A stretch of 64,000 nt of DNA, taken from Acanthornis magna (lineage: Eukaryota > Chordata > Aves > Passeriformes > Acanthizidae). Below are positions 12,805 to 22,844 of the stretch, piece after piece. Every line of letters starts with the position of its first letter. Within the stretch, counting starts at the first letter, position 1. The notes below the pieces were generated by a model, which was not told the DNA's origin, searched no databases, and was given only the letters and a program-made list of their open reading frames with translations. The DNA is taken from positions 1 through 64,000 of the forward strand of contig JAWUZG010001099.1 in assembly GCA_036785705.1 (NCBI GenBank), read 5' to 3'. The position numbers were made by a program, and so were the translations under genes.

Positions 12805-13325
12805 AGGGAGCGATTGAGGAATGTTCGGGAATTTCCCTCGGACAGTTTGGGGGGAAAAAGTCAGGAATTGTTTGGTGGTTTGGGGTTTGTTCGGCCAAGA
12901 ATCCAAAAAAAAAAACCCAAAATCCCTGAGGATAGAGAAGAATGTCCAGGAATTTCCTCGGACAATTCGGTGCTGGGAAAACCAGGAATTGTTTGGTGGT
13001 TTGGGGTTCGTCCGGCCAAGGAATTCCAGAATCCAAAAAAAAAATCCCAAAATCCCCTGAGGATGGAGAATGTCCAGGAATTCCTCGGACAATTTGGGGG
13101 GGAAAAGTCAGGAATTGTTTGGTGCTTTGGGGTTAGTCTGGCCAAGAATCCCAAAAAAATCCCCCGAAAAATCCCAAAATCCTGAGGATAGAGAAGAATG
13201 TCCGGGAATTCCTTGGATGATTTGGGTGGAAAAAGTCAGGAATTGTTTGGTGGTTTTGGTTCCCGGCCAAGAATCCCAAAAAAATCCCCCGAAAAATCCC
13301 AAAATCCTGAGGATGAAGAAGAATC
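12805..13325. repeat. Tandem repeat, unit about 105-115 bases
   Basis: Four to five copies of a unit containing AATTGTTTGGTGGTTTGGGG and CAAAATCCTGAGGATAGAG. The following 13,326-13,555 is unique and holds no exon that I can support. Confidence 0.8.
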
Positions 13326-13555
13326 TCCTGCCAGGGGTCCGGGCTGGGATATTCCCGGGAAATTTGGGGCTTTCCCCATTTTTGGGCAGGCGTGGCACCG
13401 GGGATGGGATGGAGAGGATTTTTGGGATGTGCCCATGTGGCCGAGGGTTGGTTCGAAGCTTCTGCCACTCCGGAGCTGGAAAAATCCAGAAAATTCCTTT
13501 ATAACCCGATTTTCCCTCTTTTTTTTGGAGCAGTTTGAGGACCCTCGGCAGGAAA

Positions 13556-14130
13556 AAATAAATCTGTTTGGTGGATTTACATCCATTTTGGTGTAAAAAT
13601 AAATCCGTTTGGTGAATTTACATCCGGTTGGTAGAAAAATAAATCCATTTGGTGGATTGATATCCATTTTGGCAGAAAAATAAATCCATTTGGTAAATTT
13701 ACATCCATTTTGATGGAAAAATAAATCCATTTGGTGGATTGATGTCTGATTTGGCAGAAAAATGAATCCATTCCATGGACTGAAATCCGATTTGGCAAAA
13801 AATTAAATCGATTTGGTGAATTTACACCCGTTTTGACGGAAAAATAAATAAATTTGGTGAACTTACATCCGTTTTGATGGAAAAATAAATAAATTTGGTG
13901 AATTTACATCCATTTTGATGGAAAATTAAATAAATTTGGTGAATTTACACCCATTTTGACGGAAAAATAAATAAATTTGGTGAATTTACACCCATTTTGA
14001 CGGAAAAATAAATAAATTTGGTGAACTTACATCCATTTTGATGGAAAAATAAATAAATTTGGTGAATTTACATCCGTTTTGATGGAAAATTAAATCAATT
14101 CGGTGAATTTACACCCATTTTGACGGAAAA
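13556..14130. repeat. About 41-bp minisatellite carrying AATAAA
   Basis: Some thirteen units of about 41 bases (GGTGAATTTACATCC then GGAAAAATAAATAAATTT). Ten units include a plus-strand AATAAA hexamer. The array ends about 160 bases before the start codon of gene A. Confidence 0.88.
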
Positions 14131-14230
14131 ACAAACCCTTTTTCCGCAGCCCCGCGGCCCAGCCCCGCGCTTTGAATAATTTCCGACGGAAAGAACCGAA
14201 GCCCAAATTTGACTCGTTCGGCCCCAAAAA

Positions 14231-14279
14231 AACCACAGGAAATGAGAGGCCTGGGGTGAGGCTCTTCCTGTCCCACCTG
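14231..14279 (+). promoter_or_regulatory. RUNX/ETS/E-box cluster upstream of gene A
   Basis: AACCACA (14,231-14,237) overlaps CAGGAAAT (14,236-14,243), a RUNX-ETS composite arrangement typical of lymphoid promoters. TTCCTG, an inverted ETS core, follows at about 14,265, and the E-box CACCTG lies at 14,274-14,279. All are within 65 bases of the ATG of a leukocyte receptor gene. Sequence motifs only. Confidence 0.45.
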
Positions 14280-14292
14280 CTCCGAACCCGGG

Positions 14293-14344
14293 ATGGGCTC
14301 GGGCGCGTGGATCCGTCTGCTCCTCACCCTCGGAGCTCTCTGCG
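14293..14344 (+). CDS. Gene A exon 1: signal peptide
   Basis: ATG followed by a short polar start, a Leu-rich hydrophobic core (LLLTLGAL) and Cys-Gly, ending in phase 1 at a GTACGG donor. This Met is chosen because it gives a standard 17-residue leader. Confidence 0.82.
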
Positions 14345-17300
14345 GTACGGAGGGTTTATCCCCAATTTTGGGTTTTTGGTGGATTTTCTCTGATTTTTGG
14401 GTGGATTTTCTCTGATTTTGGGGGGTTTTGGGTGGATTTTACCCAGTTTTGGGGGCTTTTTGGGTGGATTTTCTCTGATTTTGGGGGTTTTTTGGGTGGG
14501 CTTTCTCTGATTTTTGGGGGTTTTTGGGTGGATTTTACCCAGTTTTGGGGTTATTTTTTGTGTCTTTTCCTCAATTTTCGGGGGTTTTTTTGGGTGGATT
14601 TTACCCAGTTTTGGGGTTATTTTTTGTGTCTTTTCCTCAATTTTCGGGGGTTTTTTTGGGTGGATTTTACCCAGTTTTGGGGTTATTTTTAGTGTCTTTT
14701 CCACAATTTTGGGGGATTTTTTGGGGTGGCTTTTCCCAAATTTTGGGTTTTTTTGGGTGGGCCTTCTCTGATTTTTGGGGGGTTTTGGGTGGATTTTACC
14801 CAGTTTTGGGGGGGTTTTTTGGTGGCTTTTCCTCAATTTTGGGGTTATTATTTGTGTATTTTCCTCACTTTTGGGGTTATTTTTTGTGGCTTTTCCTCAA
14901 TTTTGGGGGTTTTTTGGGTGGCTTTTCCCAAATTTTGGGGTTTTTTGGGTGGGCTTTCTCTGATTTTTGGGGCTCTTTGGGTGGCTTTTCTCTGATTTTT
15001 GGGTGGATTTTCTCTGATTTTTGGGGATTTTTTGTGTCTTTTCCTCAATTTTGGGGGATTTTTTTGGGTGGCTTTTCCCAAATTTTGGGGTTTTTTTGGG
15101 CATCTTTTCCTCAAATTTGGGGATTTTTTTTGGGTGTCTTTTCCTGGATTTTGGGGGTTTTTGGGGTGTCTTTTCCCGGACTTTGGGAGTTTTTTGGGTG
15201 TCATTTCCCCGATTTGGAGGGTTTTTTGGGAGTCTTTTCTCCAGTTTCGGGGTTTTTTTGGTGTCTTTTCCTGATTTGGGTTTGGGGTTTTTTTTGTGGC
15301 TTTTCCCCAATTTTGGATGTTTTTGCGTGTCTTTTCCCCAGTTTTGGCGGGTTTTTTTGGGTGGCTTTTCCCTTATTTTGGGTTTTTTTTATGGTTTTTC
15401 TCCCGGATTTTGGGGCTTTTTTGGGTGTCTTTCCCCTTTTTTCCCTTTTCCCCCCTTTTTTCCCCAAAAACACCCCAGAAAAAGTGGGCGTGGCCCAATG
15501 GGGTCCCTTCCCCCGCTCCGGATTTGGCTCCTCCTCCTCCTCCTCCTCCACCATTTCCTACAAAAACCAAAATTTGTTTGTGCGGAAATGAAGGAAAATC
15601 TGAATCGAGGAAAATCTGAATCATTGGAATAAAAACCACAATTTTTTTGGGGGGGAAAAATCCTCCTGTGGGAACTCGGGGGACTGGGAGAGGATTTGGA
15701 TTTGGGGTCTCTCCCTTGGATTTGGGGTTTTCCCTTTGGATTTGGGTCTCTTTGGATTTGAGGTTTTTCCCTTAGATTCGGGGTTTTTTTCCTTTGATTT
15801 GGGGTCTCTCCCTTTGGATTTGAGGTTTCCCCTTGGATTTGGATATTCTCCTTTGGATTTGGAGTTTCTCCCTTGGATTTGGGGTTTCTCTTTGGATTTG
15901 GGGTTTTTTCCTTGGATTTGGGGTTTTTCCCTTGGATTTGGGGTTTCTCTTTGGATTTGGGGTTTTTCCCTTGGATTTGGGGTTTTTCCCTTGGATTTGG
16001 GGTTTTTCCCTTGGATTTGGGGTCTCTTTGCTTGGATTTGAGGTTTTCTTCTTGTATTTGAGATTTCTCTCTTTGATTTGGGGTCTCTCCCTTGGATTTG
16101 AGGCTTCTCTCTTGAGTTTGGTGTTTCTCCCTTGGATTTGGGGTCTCTCCCTTTGGATTTGGGATTTTTCCCTTGGATTTGGGTATTCTCCCTTGGATTT
16201 GGGGTTTCTCCTTTGGGTTTGGGGTTTTCTCCTTTGGATTTGGGGTCTCTCCCTTTGGATTTGGGTTTTTCCCTTTGATTTGGGGTCTCTCTCTTAAATC
16301 TGGAGTCTTCCCTTTGGATTTGGGGTCTGTCCCTTTGATTTGGGGTTTTCCCCTTGGATTTGGGGTCTCTTTGGATTTGAGGTTTCTCCCTTAGATTCAG
16401 GGTTTTTTTCCTTTGATTTGGGGTCTCTCCCTTTGGATTTGAGGTTTTCCCCTTGGATTTGGATATTCTCCTTTGGATTTGGAGTTTCTCCCTTGGATTT
16501 GGGGTTTCTCTCTTGGATTTGGGGTCTCTCCCTTTGATTTGAGGTTTTTCCCTTGGATTTGGGGTTTCTCTTTGGATTTGGGGTCTTTTCTTTTGGATTT
16601 GGGGTCTCTCCCTTTGAGGTTTTTCCCTTTGATTTTGGGGTCTCTCCCTTGGATTTGAGGTTTCTCCCTTGGATTTGGGGTCTCTCCCTTGGATTTGGGG
16701 TTTTTCCCTTGGATTTGAGGTTTCTCCTTTAGGTTTGGGGTTTTTCCCTTGGATTTGGGGTCTCTCCCTTGAATTTGGGGTTTCTCTTTGGATTTGGGAT
16801 TTTTCCCTCGGATTCCTTCCGGGATTTGGATAAAAACACCTCCTGCTCTCACCCCTTCCTCCTCTCCCCCCAGAAACCCCAGCCCGGGAAACCCTTCTGG
16901 CCACCCTGGGGTACCCCACGACCCTTCGGATCCCCCGAAAGCTCCGCGAGCGCACGCGCGACTTCGGCGAGGCCTCCTGAAAAGATCCACGGACGACCCG
17001 CGGAGGAAGATATTCCTGGTGAAGATCTCCGGCGGGAATTTCACGGAGTTCGAGCCGGGCCGGCTGCGCTTCCACGAGCGGGAATTTTCCCTGGAAATCC
17101 TCAACGCCAGCCGGGAGGACGCGCGGCTCTACGAGTACAGCGTCAGCAAGGGCCAGGAGGAGGAGGTCTGGCAGATCCGGCTGGAAGTGCTCGGTAAAAA
17201 ATCCTTCGGGATTGCTGGGATGGACATCCCGGATTTTTCCTGATTTTTCCCGGTTTTTTCCCGGTTTTTCCCAGTTTTTCCTGGGTCTTTCCCAGTTTTC

Positions 17301-20300
17301 CTATGTTTTTCCCAGGTTTTTCCCGGTTTTTCCTGATTTTTACTAGGTTTTTCCTGATTTTCCCGGGTTTTTCCCAGTTTTTCCTGGGTTTTCCCGGTTT
17401 CCCCGGGTTTTTCCCGTGTTTTTCCCGGTTTTTCCCCGGTTTTTTCCCGAGTGCTCGTGGCTTTTTCCCCGATGATTTTGGCGTTCTGGGAGCGAGTTTT
17501 TTTTGGATTTTGGGATCGAATCCGAGAGTCGGGCGGTGGTTGGCAGGGGGTGGAAACGCCCACCTTGATATCTGGGAAATCTTGGAATTCCTGGAGCTCC
17601 TGGAATGCTGGAATTCCACCTCTCCCTCTCTCCAGAGTAGATTCTGAGATTTTGGGAGTGAATTTTGGCATTTTGGGATCAGATCCGGGCGGTGGTAGAG
17701 GGGGCGGGGAAACGCCCACCCCGATGTCTGGAAAATCCTGGAATTCCCCCAATTCCCATAACCCTGGAATTCCGCCTCTCCCTCTTCCCAGAGCCTATTC
17801 TGGCATCTTGGGAGCGAATTTTGGCATCTTGGGAGTGAATTTTGGCATCTTGGGAGCGAATTTTGGCATTTCGGGAGTGAATTTTGGCATTTTGGGAGCG
17901 AATTTTGGCATTTTGGGAGCGAATTTTTGGAATTTGGGATCAAACCCGGGAGCCGGGCGGTGGTCGAGGGGATGAGAAATGCCCATCCTGATATCTGGGA
18001 ATTCCTGGGATTCCAGGAATTCCTGGAATCCTGGAATTCTGTCTCTCCTTTTTCCCAGAGTAGATTCTGGGATTTTTGGGCGTGAATTTTGGCATTTTGG
18101 GAGCGAATTTTGGCATTTCGGGAGTGAATTTTGGCATTTTGGGAGCGAATTTTTTGAATTTGGGATCAAACCCGGGAGCCGGGCGGTGGTCAAGGGGGTG
18201 GGGGAAAACCCCGCAATTCCCGCAATTCCCGCAATCCCCGGAATTCCCGTTTTTCCAGAGCCGGTGGCCGATCCCACCATCCTCATCCTCGGCCGGGAGC
18301 TGTCCAACGGGAGCTGCTCCGTCGCCCTGCGCTGCTCCGCGGCGCGCGGGGACGAGGTTTCCTACGTTTGGGGCAGCCGGGAGAACGGCACCGGGATCGG
18401 GGCCGGGATCTGCGCCGGCAACGGAAGCTTCCGGAACCTCTCCTATTCGCTGCGCGACGCGCGGTTCGGCTGCGTCTGCACCGCCAGGAACGCCGTCAGC
18501 AGCCGCCACTCCGCGGCCTTCGAGGCGGCCCAGTGTGGCACCGAGCAGTGGGGTAGGTCATGGAGTCCCAGAATCCCAAAATCCCAGAATCCCAGAACCT
18601 TGGAATCCCAAAATAATGGAATACCAGAATCACAGAATCCCAGAACCTTGGAATCCCAGAATCCCAAAATCCCAGAATCACAGAACCTTGGAATCCCAAA
18701 ATCCCAGAATCCCAGAATCCCAGAACCCTGGAATCCCAAAATAATGGAATACCAGAATCACAGAATCCCAGAACCTTGGAATCCCAGAATCCCAAAATCC
18801 AGAATCCCAGAACCTTGGAATCCCAGAATCCCAGAATCCCAGAATCCCAGAACCTTGGAATCCCAAAATCCCAGAATCCCAGAACCTTGGAATCCCAAAA
18901 TCCCAGAATCCCAGAACCTTGGAATTCCAAAATAATGCAATACCAGAATCCCAGAACCCGGAATCCCACAGTCCTGTAATTGAAAAATCCCAGAATCCCA
19001 AAATTACAGAATCCTGGAGTCCCAGAATTACGGAATCCCAGGATCCCAAAATCCCAGAATCCCAAAATTACAGAATCCTGGAATCCTGGGATCTCACGGT
19101 CCTGGAATTAAAAAATCCCAGAATCCCAAAATTACAGAATCCCAGAATCCCAGAACCCCGGTGCTGAAAAATTCCAGAATCCCAAAACTGCAGAATCCCA
19201 GAATTACGGAATCCCGGAATCCCAAAATCCCAGAACGCAGGAATGACAGAATCCCACAATCCCACAATAATCCCCCAATTCTGGAATTGAAAAATCAGCC
19301 CCAAAATCAGGTGAGGAGGTGACCAAAGGCTCTGGGTGGCCTGGGGCCACCTCTCCTCTGTGTCCTCTCCGTGTCTCCTCCCTGTCCCCTCCCTGTCCCC
19401 TCTTTGTGCCCTTTCTGTCCCCTCCCTGTCCCCTCCGTGTCCCCTCCCTGCCCTGTCCCCTCCCTGTCCCCTCTGTCCCCTCTGTCCCCTCTCTGTCTCC
19501 TCCCTGTCCCCTCCCTGTCCCCTCTGTCCCCTCTGTCCCCTCTCTGTCTCCTCCCTGTCCCCTCCCTGTCCCCTCTGTCCCCTCCCTGTCCCCTCCGTGT
19601 CCCCTCCCTGCCCTGTCCCCTCCCTGTCCCCTCTGTCCCCTGCTGTCCCAGGTGGCCCCGGGCTGAGGTTGGAGCTCCTGGTGCCGCTGGTGGCCCTCGG
19701 CGCCATCGCCATCGTCCTCGTGGTCATCGTCACCGTCAGGGCCACCCGCGTGGCCAGAGGTGAGCGCCGGGTGTGTCCCCAGGGTTGGATTCCCAAAATC
19801 CCTGGGGATCATCAATCCCAAAATCCCTGGGGATCGTCAATCCCAAAATCCTTGGGGATCGTCAATCCCAAAATCCCAGGGGATCGTCAATCCCAAAATC
19901 CCAGGGGATCATCAATCCCAAAATCCCTGGGGATCATCAATCCCAAAATCCCTGGGGATCATCAATCCCAAAATCCCAGGGGATCATCAATCCCAAAATC
20001 CCTGGGGATCGTCAATCCCAAAATCCCTGGGGATCATCAATCCCAAAATCCCTGGGGATCATCAATCCCAAAATCCTTGGGGATCATCAATCCCAAAATC
20101 CCTGGGGATCGTCAATCCCAAAATCCCTGGGGATCATCAATCCCAAAATCCCTGGGGATCATCAATCCCAAAATCCCTGGGGATCATCAATCCCAAAATC
20201 CCTGGGGATCATCAGTCCCAAAATCCCTGGGGATTGTCAATCCCAAAATCCCCTGAAGTTGGGAAAAAAATTCCAGGACCATCGAGTCCGAGCCGGGATG

Positions 20301-22837
20301 GATTCCCACGAATTCCAAATCCCAGGAATTCCTGCAGGGATGTGGATCCAACCCTCCCCGGGCAGCCCTGCCGAGGCCTTTTCCCTTTCCCAGCAGGAAT
20401 TGCCCCAAATTCCCACCCGGAGCCTCCCCTGGCACAGCTCGAGGCCGTTCCCTCTTGTCCTGGCCCTGTTCCCTGGGCTCAGATCCCAAATCCCCCCTGG
20501 CAGAGCCCCAAATCCCCCCTGGATCCCCCTTGGCTCCGGGATCAGCCCCCACAGCTCCCTCGGGAATTCCTGCGGGATTCGCTCTCCCAGGAATTCCTGT
20601 TCTGTTCGTCAGGGATGAGCCATGATCCCAAAGGGGATCCCGAAGACCCCGATCCCAACCCCAATCCCAGCTCCCACCCCTCCTGGATTTCGGCTCCGTT
20701 GGGAATCGGTCACTTCCCCGGGAATTTGGGGCAATTCCTCCCAGAAAAGGGAAAAGGCCTCGGCAGGGCTGCCCGGGGAGGGCTTGGGATTGCCATCCCT
20801 GGAGGAATTCCCGGGATTTGGGGTGGGTGACCACTTGGGGACAGGTCACGGCTCCTTTCCACCCCCAGAATCCCCAAAAAAATCCCAAAAAAATCCCCAT
20901 AAAATCCCCAAAAATCCCCAGAAAATCCCCAAAAATCCCCAGAAAATCCCCCAAAATCCCCAAAAAATCCCCAGAAAATCCCAAAATCCATCGGTGTGGG
21001 TGATGTTGGTCCATCCCAGATCTGACTTGGGATTCTTCTCCATCCTCGGGGATTTTGGGATTTTTTTGGGGGATTCTGGGGGTGGGAAGGAACTGGAAAA
21101 TCCCGGGATGGGAATCCTGGAGCAGCGGGAGGAGGGAATGGAGAACGCTGAGGGAGGAAAAAAATCAATCCGGTGAAGAATTCCTGGGAATCCACAACCC
21201 TCTGAGGCTCGGCTCGGGTTGGAATCAGGAATTTCCCGAATTTTCTGGGAAATTCCGGCTGGAAAAAGGAAAAGGTTTTGGTAGGGTCAGATCGCCATCC
21301 CTGGAGGAATTTTTGGGATCGCCATTCCTGGAGGAATTTTTGGGATTTGGAATGGGATCGGGCGCGGGGTGGACTCTTGGAATTCTTTCCGGATGTGGAC
21401 AAATCCCGGGAATGACCCTCAGGTGACCAGGACCTGTCCCTGCTGGACCCTGACCCTGCCCAGGCCACCCTGGACAGCGCCAGCCCCACGATCTACGCTC
21501 AGGTGCAGCGGAGACAGGTGAGGGGGGAAAAAGGGGAAAAAAAAAGGGAAAAAGGGGGGAAAAAGGAGGAAAAAAAGGGGAGAAATGGGGGGGAAAAGGA
21601 GGAAAAATGGGGGGGAAAAAGGGGGGAAAAAGAGAAAAAGAGGGGGAGAAAAAGGGGGGAAAAGGGGGGGAAAGGAGGAAAAAAAGGGGGAGAAATAGGG
21701 GAAAAAAGGGGAGAAAAAGTGGGAGAGGGGGAGGAAAAAGGGGGAAAAAAGTGGGGAAATAGGGGGAAAAAAGGAGGAGAAATGGGGGGAAAAAGGGGGA
21801 AAAAGAGAAAAAGAGGGGGAGAAAAAGGGGGGAAAAGGGGGGAGAAAAAGGTGAAAAAAGGGGGGAATGGGGGAAAAAGGGGGGAAAAGAGGTGAAAAGG
21901 GGATATATCTATATCCCCCCCTTTCCCCCCTTTTTCTCCCCTTTTTTCCCCATTTTTCATGCCTTTTTCACCCCATTTTCCCCCCAATTTTCACCCCTTT
22001 TTCTCCCCATTTTCTCCCCCTTTTTTCCCCCTTCCCCCCCATTTTTCCCCCATTTTCCCCCCATTTCCCCCCCCATTTTTCTCCCTTTTTCCCCCATTTT
22101 TTCCCCTTTTTTCCCCCCCCTTTGTCCCCTCCCCCAGAATTCCAAGCGGACTGTCCCCTCCTCCTGTGCCACCATCTACGCCGCAGCCACCGGACCCCCC
22201 CTGGGCCCCGACGGAGCCCCCCGGGCCCCCGTGGGGACCCCAAGGCCGCAGGGACCCCCCAAGGTGTCCCAGGTGAGGGGGAAAGGGAAAAAAGGGGAAA
22301 AAAGGGGGAAAAAAGGGAAAAATGGGAGAAAAAAAGGGGGAAAAAGGGGGAAAAAGGAGAAAAATGGGGGAAAAAGGGGTGAAAAATGGCAGAAAGGGGG
22401 GGATGGGGGAAAGAGGGGAAGAATGGGGAGAAAAAGGGGGAAAATGGGGGGAATGGGGGAAAGAGGAATAAAAGGGAAAAAAAGGGGGACATGAAAAGGA
22501 AAAAAGGGGGAGAGAAAGGGAGAAAAAAGGAGAAAAGGGGGGAAAAAAGGAGAAAAAGAGGAAAAAGGTGGGGAATGGGGGAGAGAGGGGGAAAGGGGAA
22601 GAAAAGGGGGGAGAAAAAGGGAGAGAAAAAGGGGAAAAAAGGCAGGGAATGGGGGAAAAATGGGGAAAAAAGGGGAAAAAGTGGGGGATGGGGAAAGGGG
22701 AAGACAGGGGCTGTCCCCAACCCCACCCATGGGTGCCCCCCGGCCCAGCCCCTCTCCGACCCCTTTGTCCCCCGATTTGTGTTCCCTCCCAGGAGCCCAC
22801 GACGGTTTACGCCAGCGTGACCCTTCCCGTGGCCTGA
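14293..22837 (+). CDS. SLAM-family receptor, 'gene A' (V exon frameshifted)
   Basis: Type I leukocyte surface receptor of the SLAM (CD2-like) family. Exons: 14293-14344, 16874-17193, 18259-18552, 19652-19759, 21423-21517, 22138-22272, 22793-22837, all with GT-AG borders. Order: signal peptide, V domain without the usual disulfide (normal for SLAM proteins), C2 domain with several Cys and an Ala-Arg-Asn motif near its last strand, transmembrane exon, and a tail with Tyr motifs TIYAQV, TIYAAA and TVYASV. The first and last fit the ITSM pattern T-x-Y-x-x-V/I that recruits SAP/EAT-2 SH2 adaptors. The V exon is 320 bases, where 321 would keep the phase 1-1 frame. The reading frame shifts at about 16,978 and stops there, so the gene is either broken or carries a one-base sequence error. 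With that base present it would encode about 349 aa. The position suggests a SLAMF1/CD84-like member; exact orthology is not established. Confidence 0.85.
14360..15445. repeat. Intron 1 minisatellite (TTTTGGGTGGATTTT)
   Basis: Private array of about 25 to 35 base units such as TTTTGGGTGGATTTTCTCTG, filling the left part of gene A intron 1. A short CTC trinucleotide run lies at about 15,531-15,549. Confidence 0.88.
15690..16800. repeat. Intron 1 minisatellite (CCCTTGGATTTGGGG)
   Basis: Second private array in gene A intron 1, unit about 20 to 22 bases (TCTCCCTTGGATTTGGGGT). Open frames on both strands across it are artefacts. Confidence 0.88.
16874..17193 (+). CDS. Gene A exon 2: Ig V domain, one-base frameshift
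   Basis: Follows CCCCCCAG. The first part reads openly to TGA at 16978-16980; from 16980 onward a different frame continues with V-domain features (KIFLVKISGGN, N-glycosylation sites NFT and NAS, an EDARLY motif before the last strands) to the GTAAAA donor. The loss is a single base, around the expected core Trp of strand C. Confidence 0.82.
17230..17455. repeat. CCCGGTTTTTCCC tract in gene A intron 2
   Basis: Degenerate pyrimidine-rich repeat immediately after the V exon donor. Confidence 0.75.
17460..18250. repeat. Long tandem blocks carrying acceptor copies
   Basis: Three to four partial copies of a block containing CCGGGCGGTGG, GAATTCC strings, a pyrimidine tract ending CAGAG, and TTTTGGGAGTGAATTTTGG units. 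Acceptor-like ends occur at 17,635, 17,791 and 18,058; the real exon 3 acceptor at 18,258 ends an equivalent block. Confidence 0.75.
18259..18552 (+). CDS. Gene A exon 3: Ig C2 domain
   Basis: 294 bases, phase 1-1. It encodes a SLAM-type C2 domain with Cys residues in SNGSCSVALRCSA, GICAG, GCVCTARN and AAQC, several N-glycosylation sites (NGS, NGT, NLS) and the CTARNAVSS strand typical of the family. Ends at a GTAGGT donor. Confidence 0.88.
18560..19650. repeat. Intron 3 repeats (CCCAGAATC and CTGTCCCCTC)
   Basis: 18,560-19,300 is an array of CCCAGAATCCCAGAACCTTGG units. 19,345-19,650 is an array of CCCTCCCTGTCCCCTCTGT units running up to the acceptor of exon 4. Confidence 0.88.
19652..19759 (+). 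CDS. Gene A exon 4: transmembrane segment
   Basis: 108 bases, phase 1-1. It encodes a short extracellular Gly/Pro/Leu stretch, then about 22 hydrophobic residues (LLVPLVALGAIAIVLVVIV) and a basic stop-transfer RATRVAR. Donor GTGAGC. Confidence 0.88.
19785..20255. repeat. 25-bp minisatellite in gene A intron 4
   Basis: About eighteen copies of a very regular 25-base unit, ATCCCTGGGGATCATCAATC plus CCAAA. The units differ mainly in ATC versus GTC. Confidence 0.92.
20270..20640 (-). mobile_element. CR1-like LINE 3' fragment
   Basis: Read on the minus strand, it shows CR1 3'-end hallmarks: a GGGCTGCCCGGGGAGGGTT block, a CATCCCTGGAGG-like block, and an upstream AGGACAAGAGGGAACGGCCT. A near-copy lies at 58,820-59,290. 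A plus-strand fragment faces it at 20,690-20,830. Confidence 0.65.
20690..20830 (+). mobile_element. CR1-like 3' fragment
   Basis: Plus-strand GGAATTTGGGGCAATTCC, GGCAGGGCTGCCCGGGGAGG and CATCCCTGGAGGAATT, as in the facing fragment at 20,270-20,640. Confidence 0.6.
20865..20985. repeat. CCCCAAAAATCCCCAGAAAAT repeat
   Basis: Short array of about 11-base A/C units in gene A intron 4. Confidence 0.8.
21180..21420 (+). mobile_element. Degraded CR1-like 3' fragment
   Basis: Contains GGAAATTCCGGCTGG, GGTAGGGTCAGATCGCCATCCCTGGAGGAA and a duplicated GGAGGAATTTTTGGGAT. It is a diverged relative of the fragments just upstream and runs up to the exon 5 acceptor. Confidence 0.45.
21423..21517 (+). CDS. 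Gene A exon 5: tail with ITSM (TIYAQV)
   Basis: 95 bases, phase 1 to 0. Acidic linker (DQDLSLLDPDPAQ) followed by TIYAQV, with Tyr at about residue 283 of the inferred 349-aa product. Matches T-x-Y-x-x-V. Donor GTGAGG. Confidence 0.85.
21525..22135. repeat. Purine arm / pyrimidine arm inverted tract
   Basis: 21,525-21,905 is almost pure G/A on the plus strand and 21,915-22,135 almost pure C/T. The arms meet at a near-palindrome, GGGGATATATCTATATCCCC, at about 21,900-21,919. The tract fills gene A intron 5. Confidence 0.85.
22138..22272 (+). CDS. Gene A exon 6: tail with degenerate Tyr motif
   Basis: 135 bases, phase 0-0. It contains TIYAAA, a Tyr motif lacking the +3 Val/Ile, followed by a Pro/Gly-rich stretch. 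Donor GTGAGG. Confidence 0.8.
22273..22695. repeat. G/A-rich tract in gene A intron 6
   Basis: GGGGGAAAAA-type purine repeats similar to those of intron 5. Confidence 0.85.
22793..22837 (+). CDS. Gene A exon 7: last ITSM (TVYASV) and stop
   Basis: After CCCTCCCAG. Encodes a 14-residue end with TVYASV and TGA at 22,835-22,837. The Tyr is about residue 341 of the inferred product. Confidence 0.85.
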   Translation, partial: EPTTVYASVTLPVA

Positions 22838-22844
22838 GCCTCGC

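Noticed and set aside
11437..12929. Several Lys/Gly-rich or Phe/Pro-rich open frames of 200-480 codons
   Set aside because: They come from the CCACTTTTTTCC low-complexity tract and appear in all frames on both strands.
19785..20255. Regular 25-bp repeats resembling a CRISPR array
   Set aside because: The units are directly tandem with no unique spacers and lie in an intron of a vertebrate gene.
20340..20600. Near-identical 250-bp segments here and at 58,930-59,170, first taken for a viral LTR pair
   Set aside because: They lack LTR ends and a primer-binding site, lie in different genes, and read as CR1 3' sequence on the minus strand.
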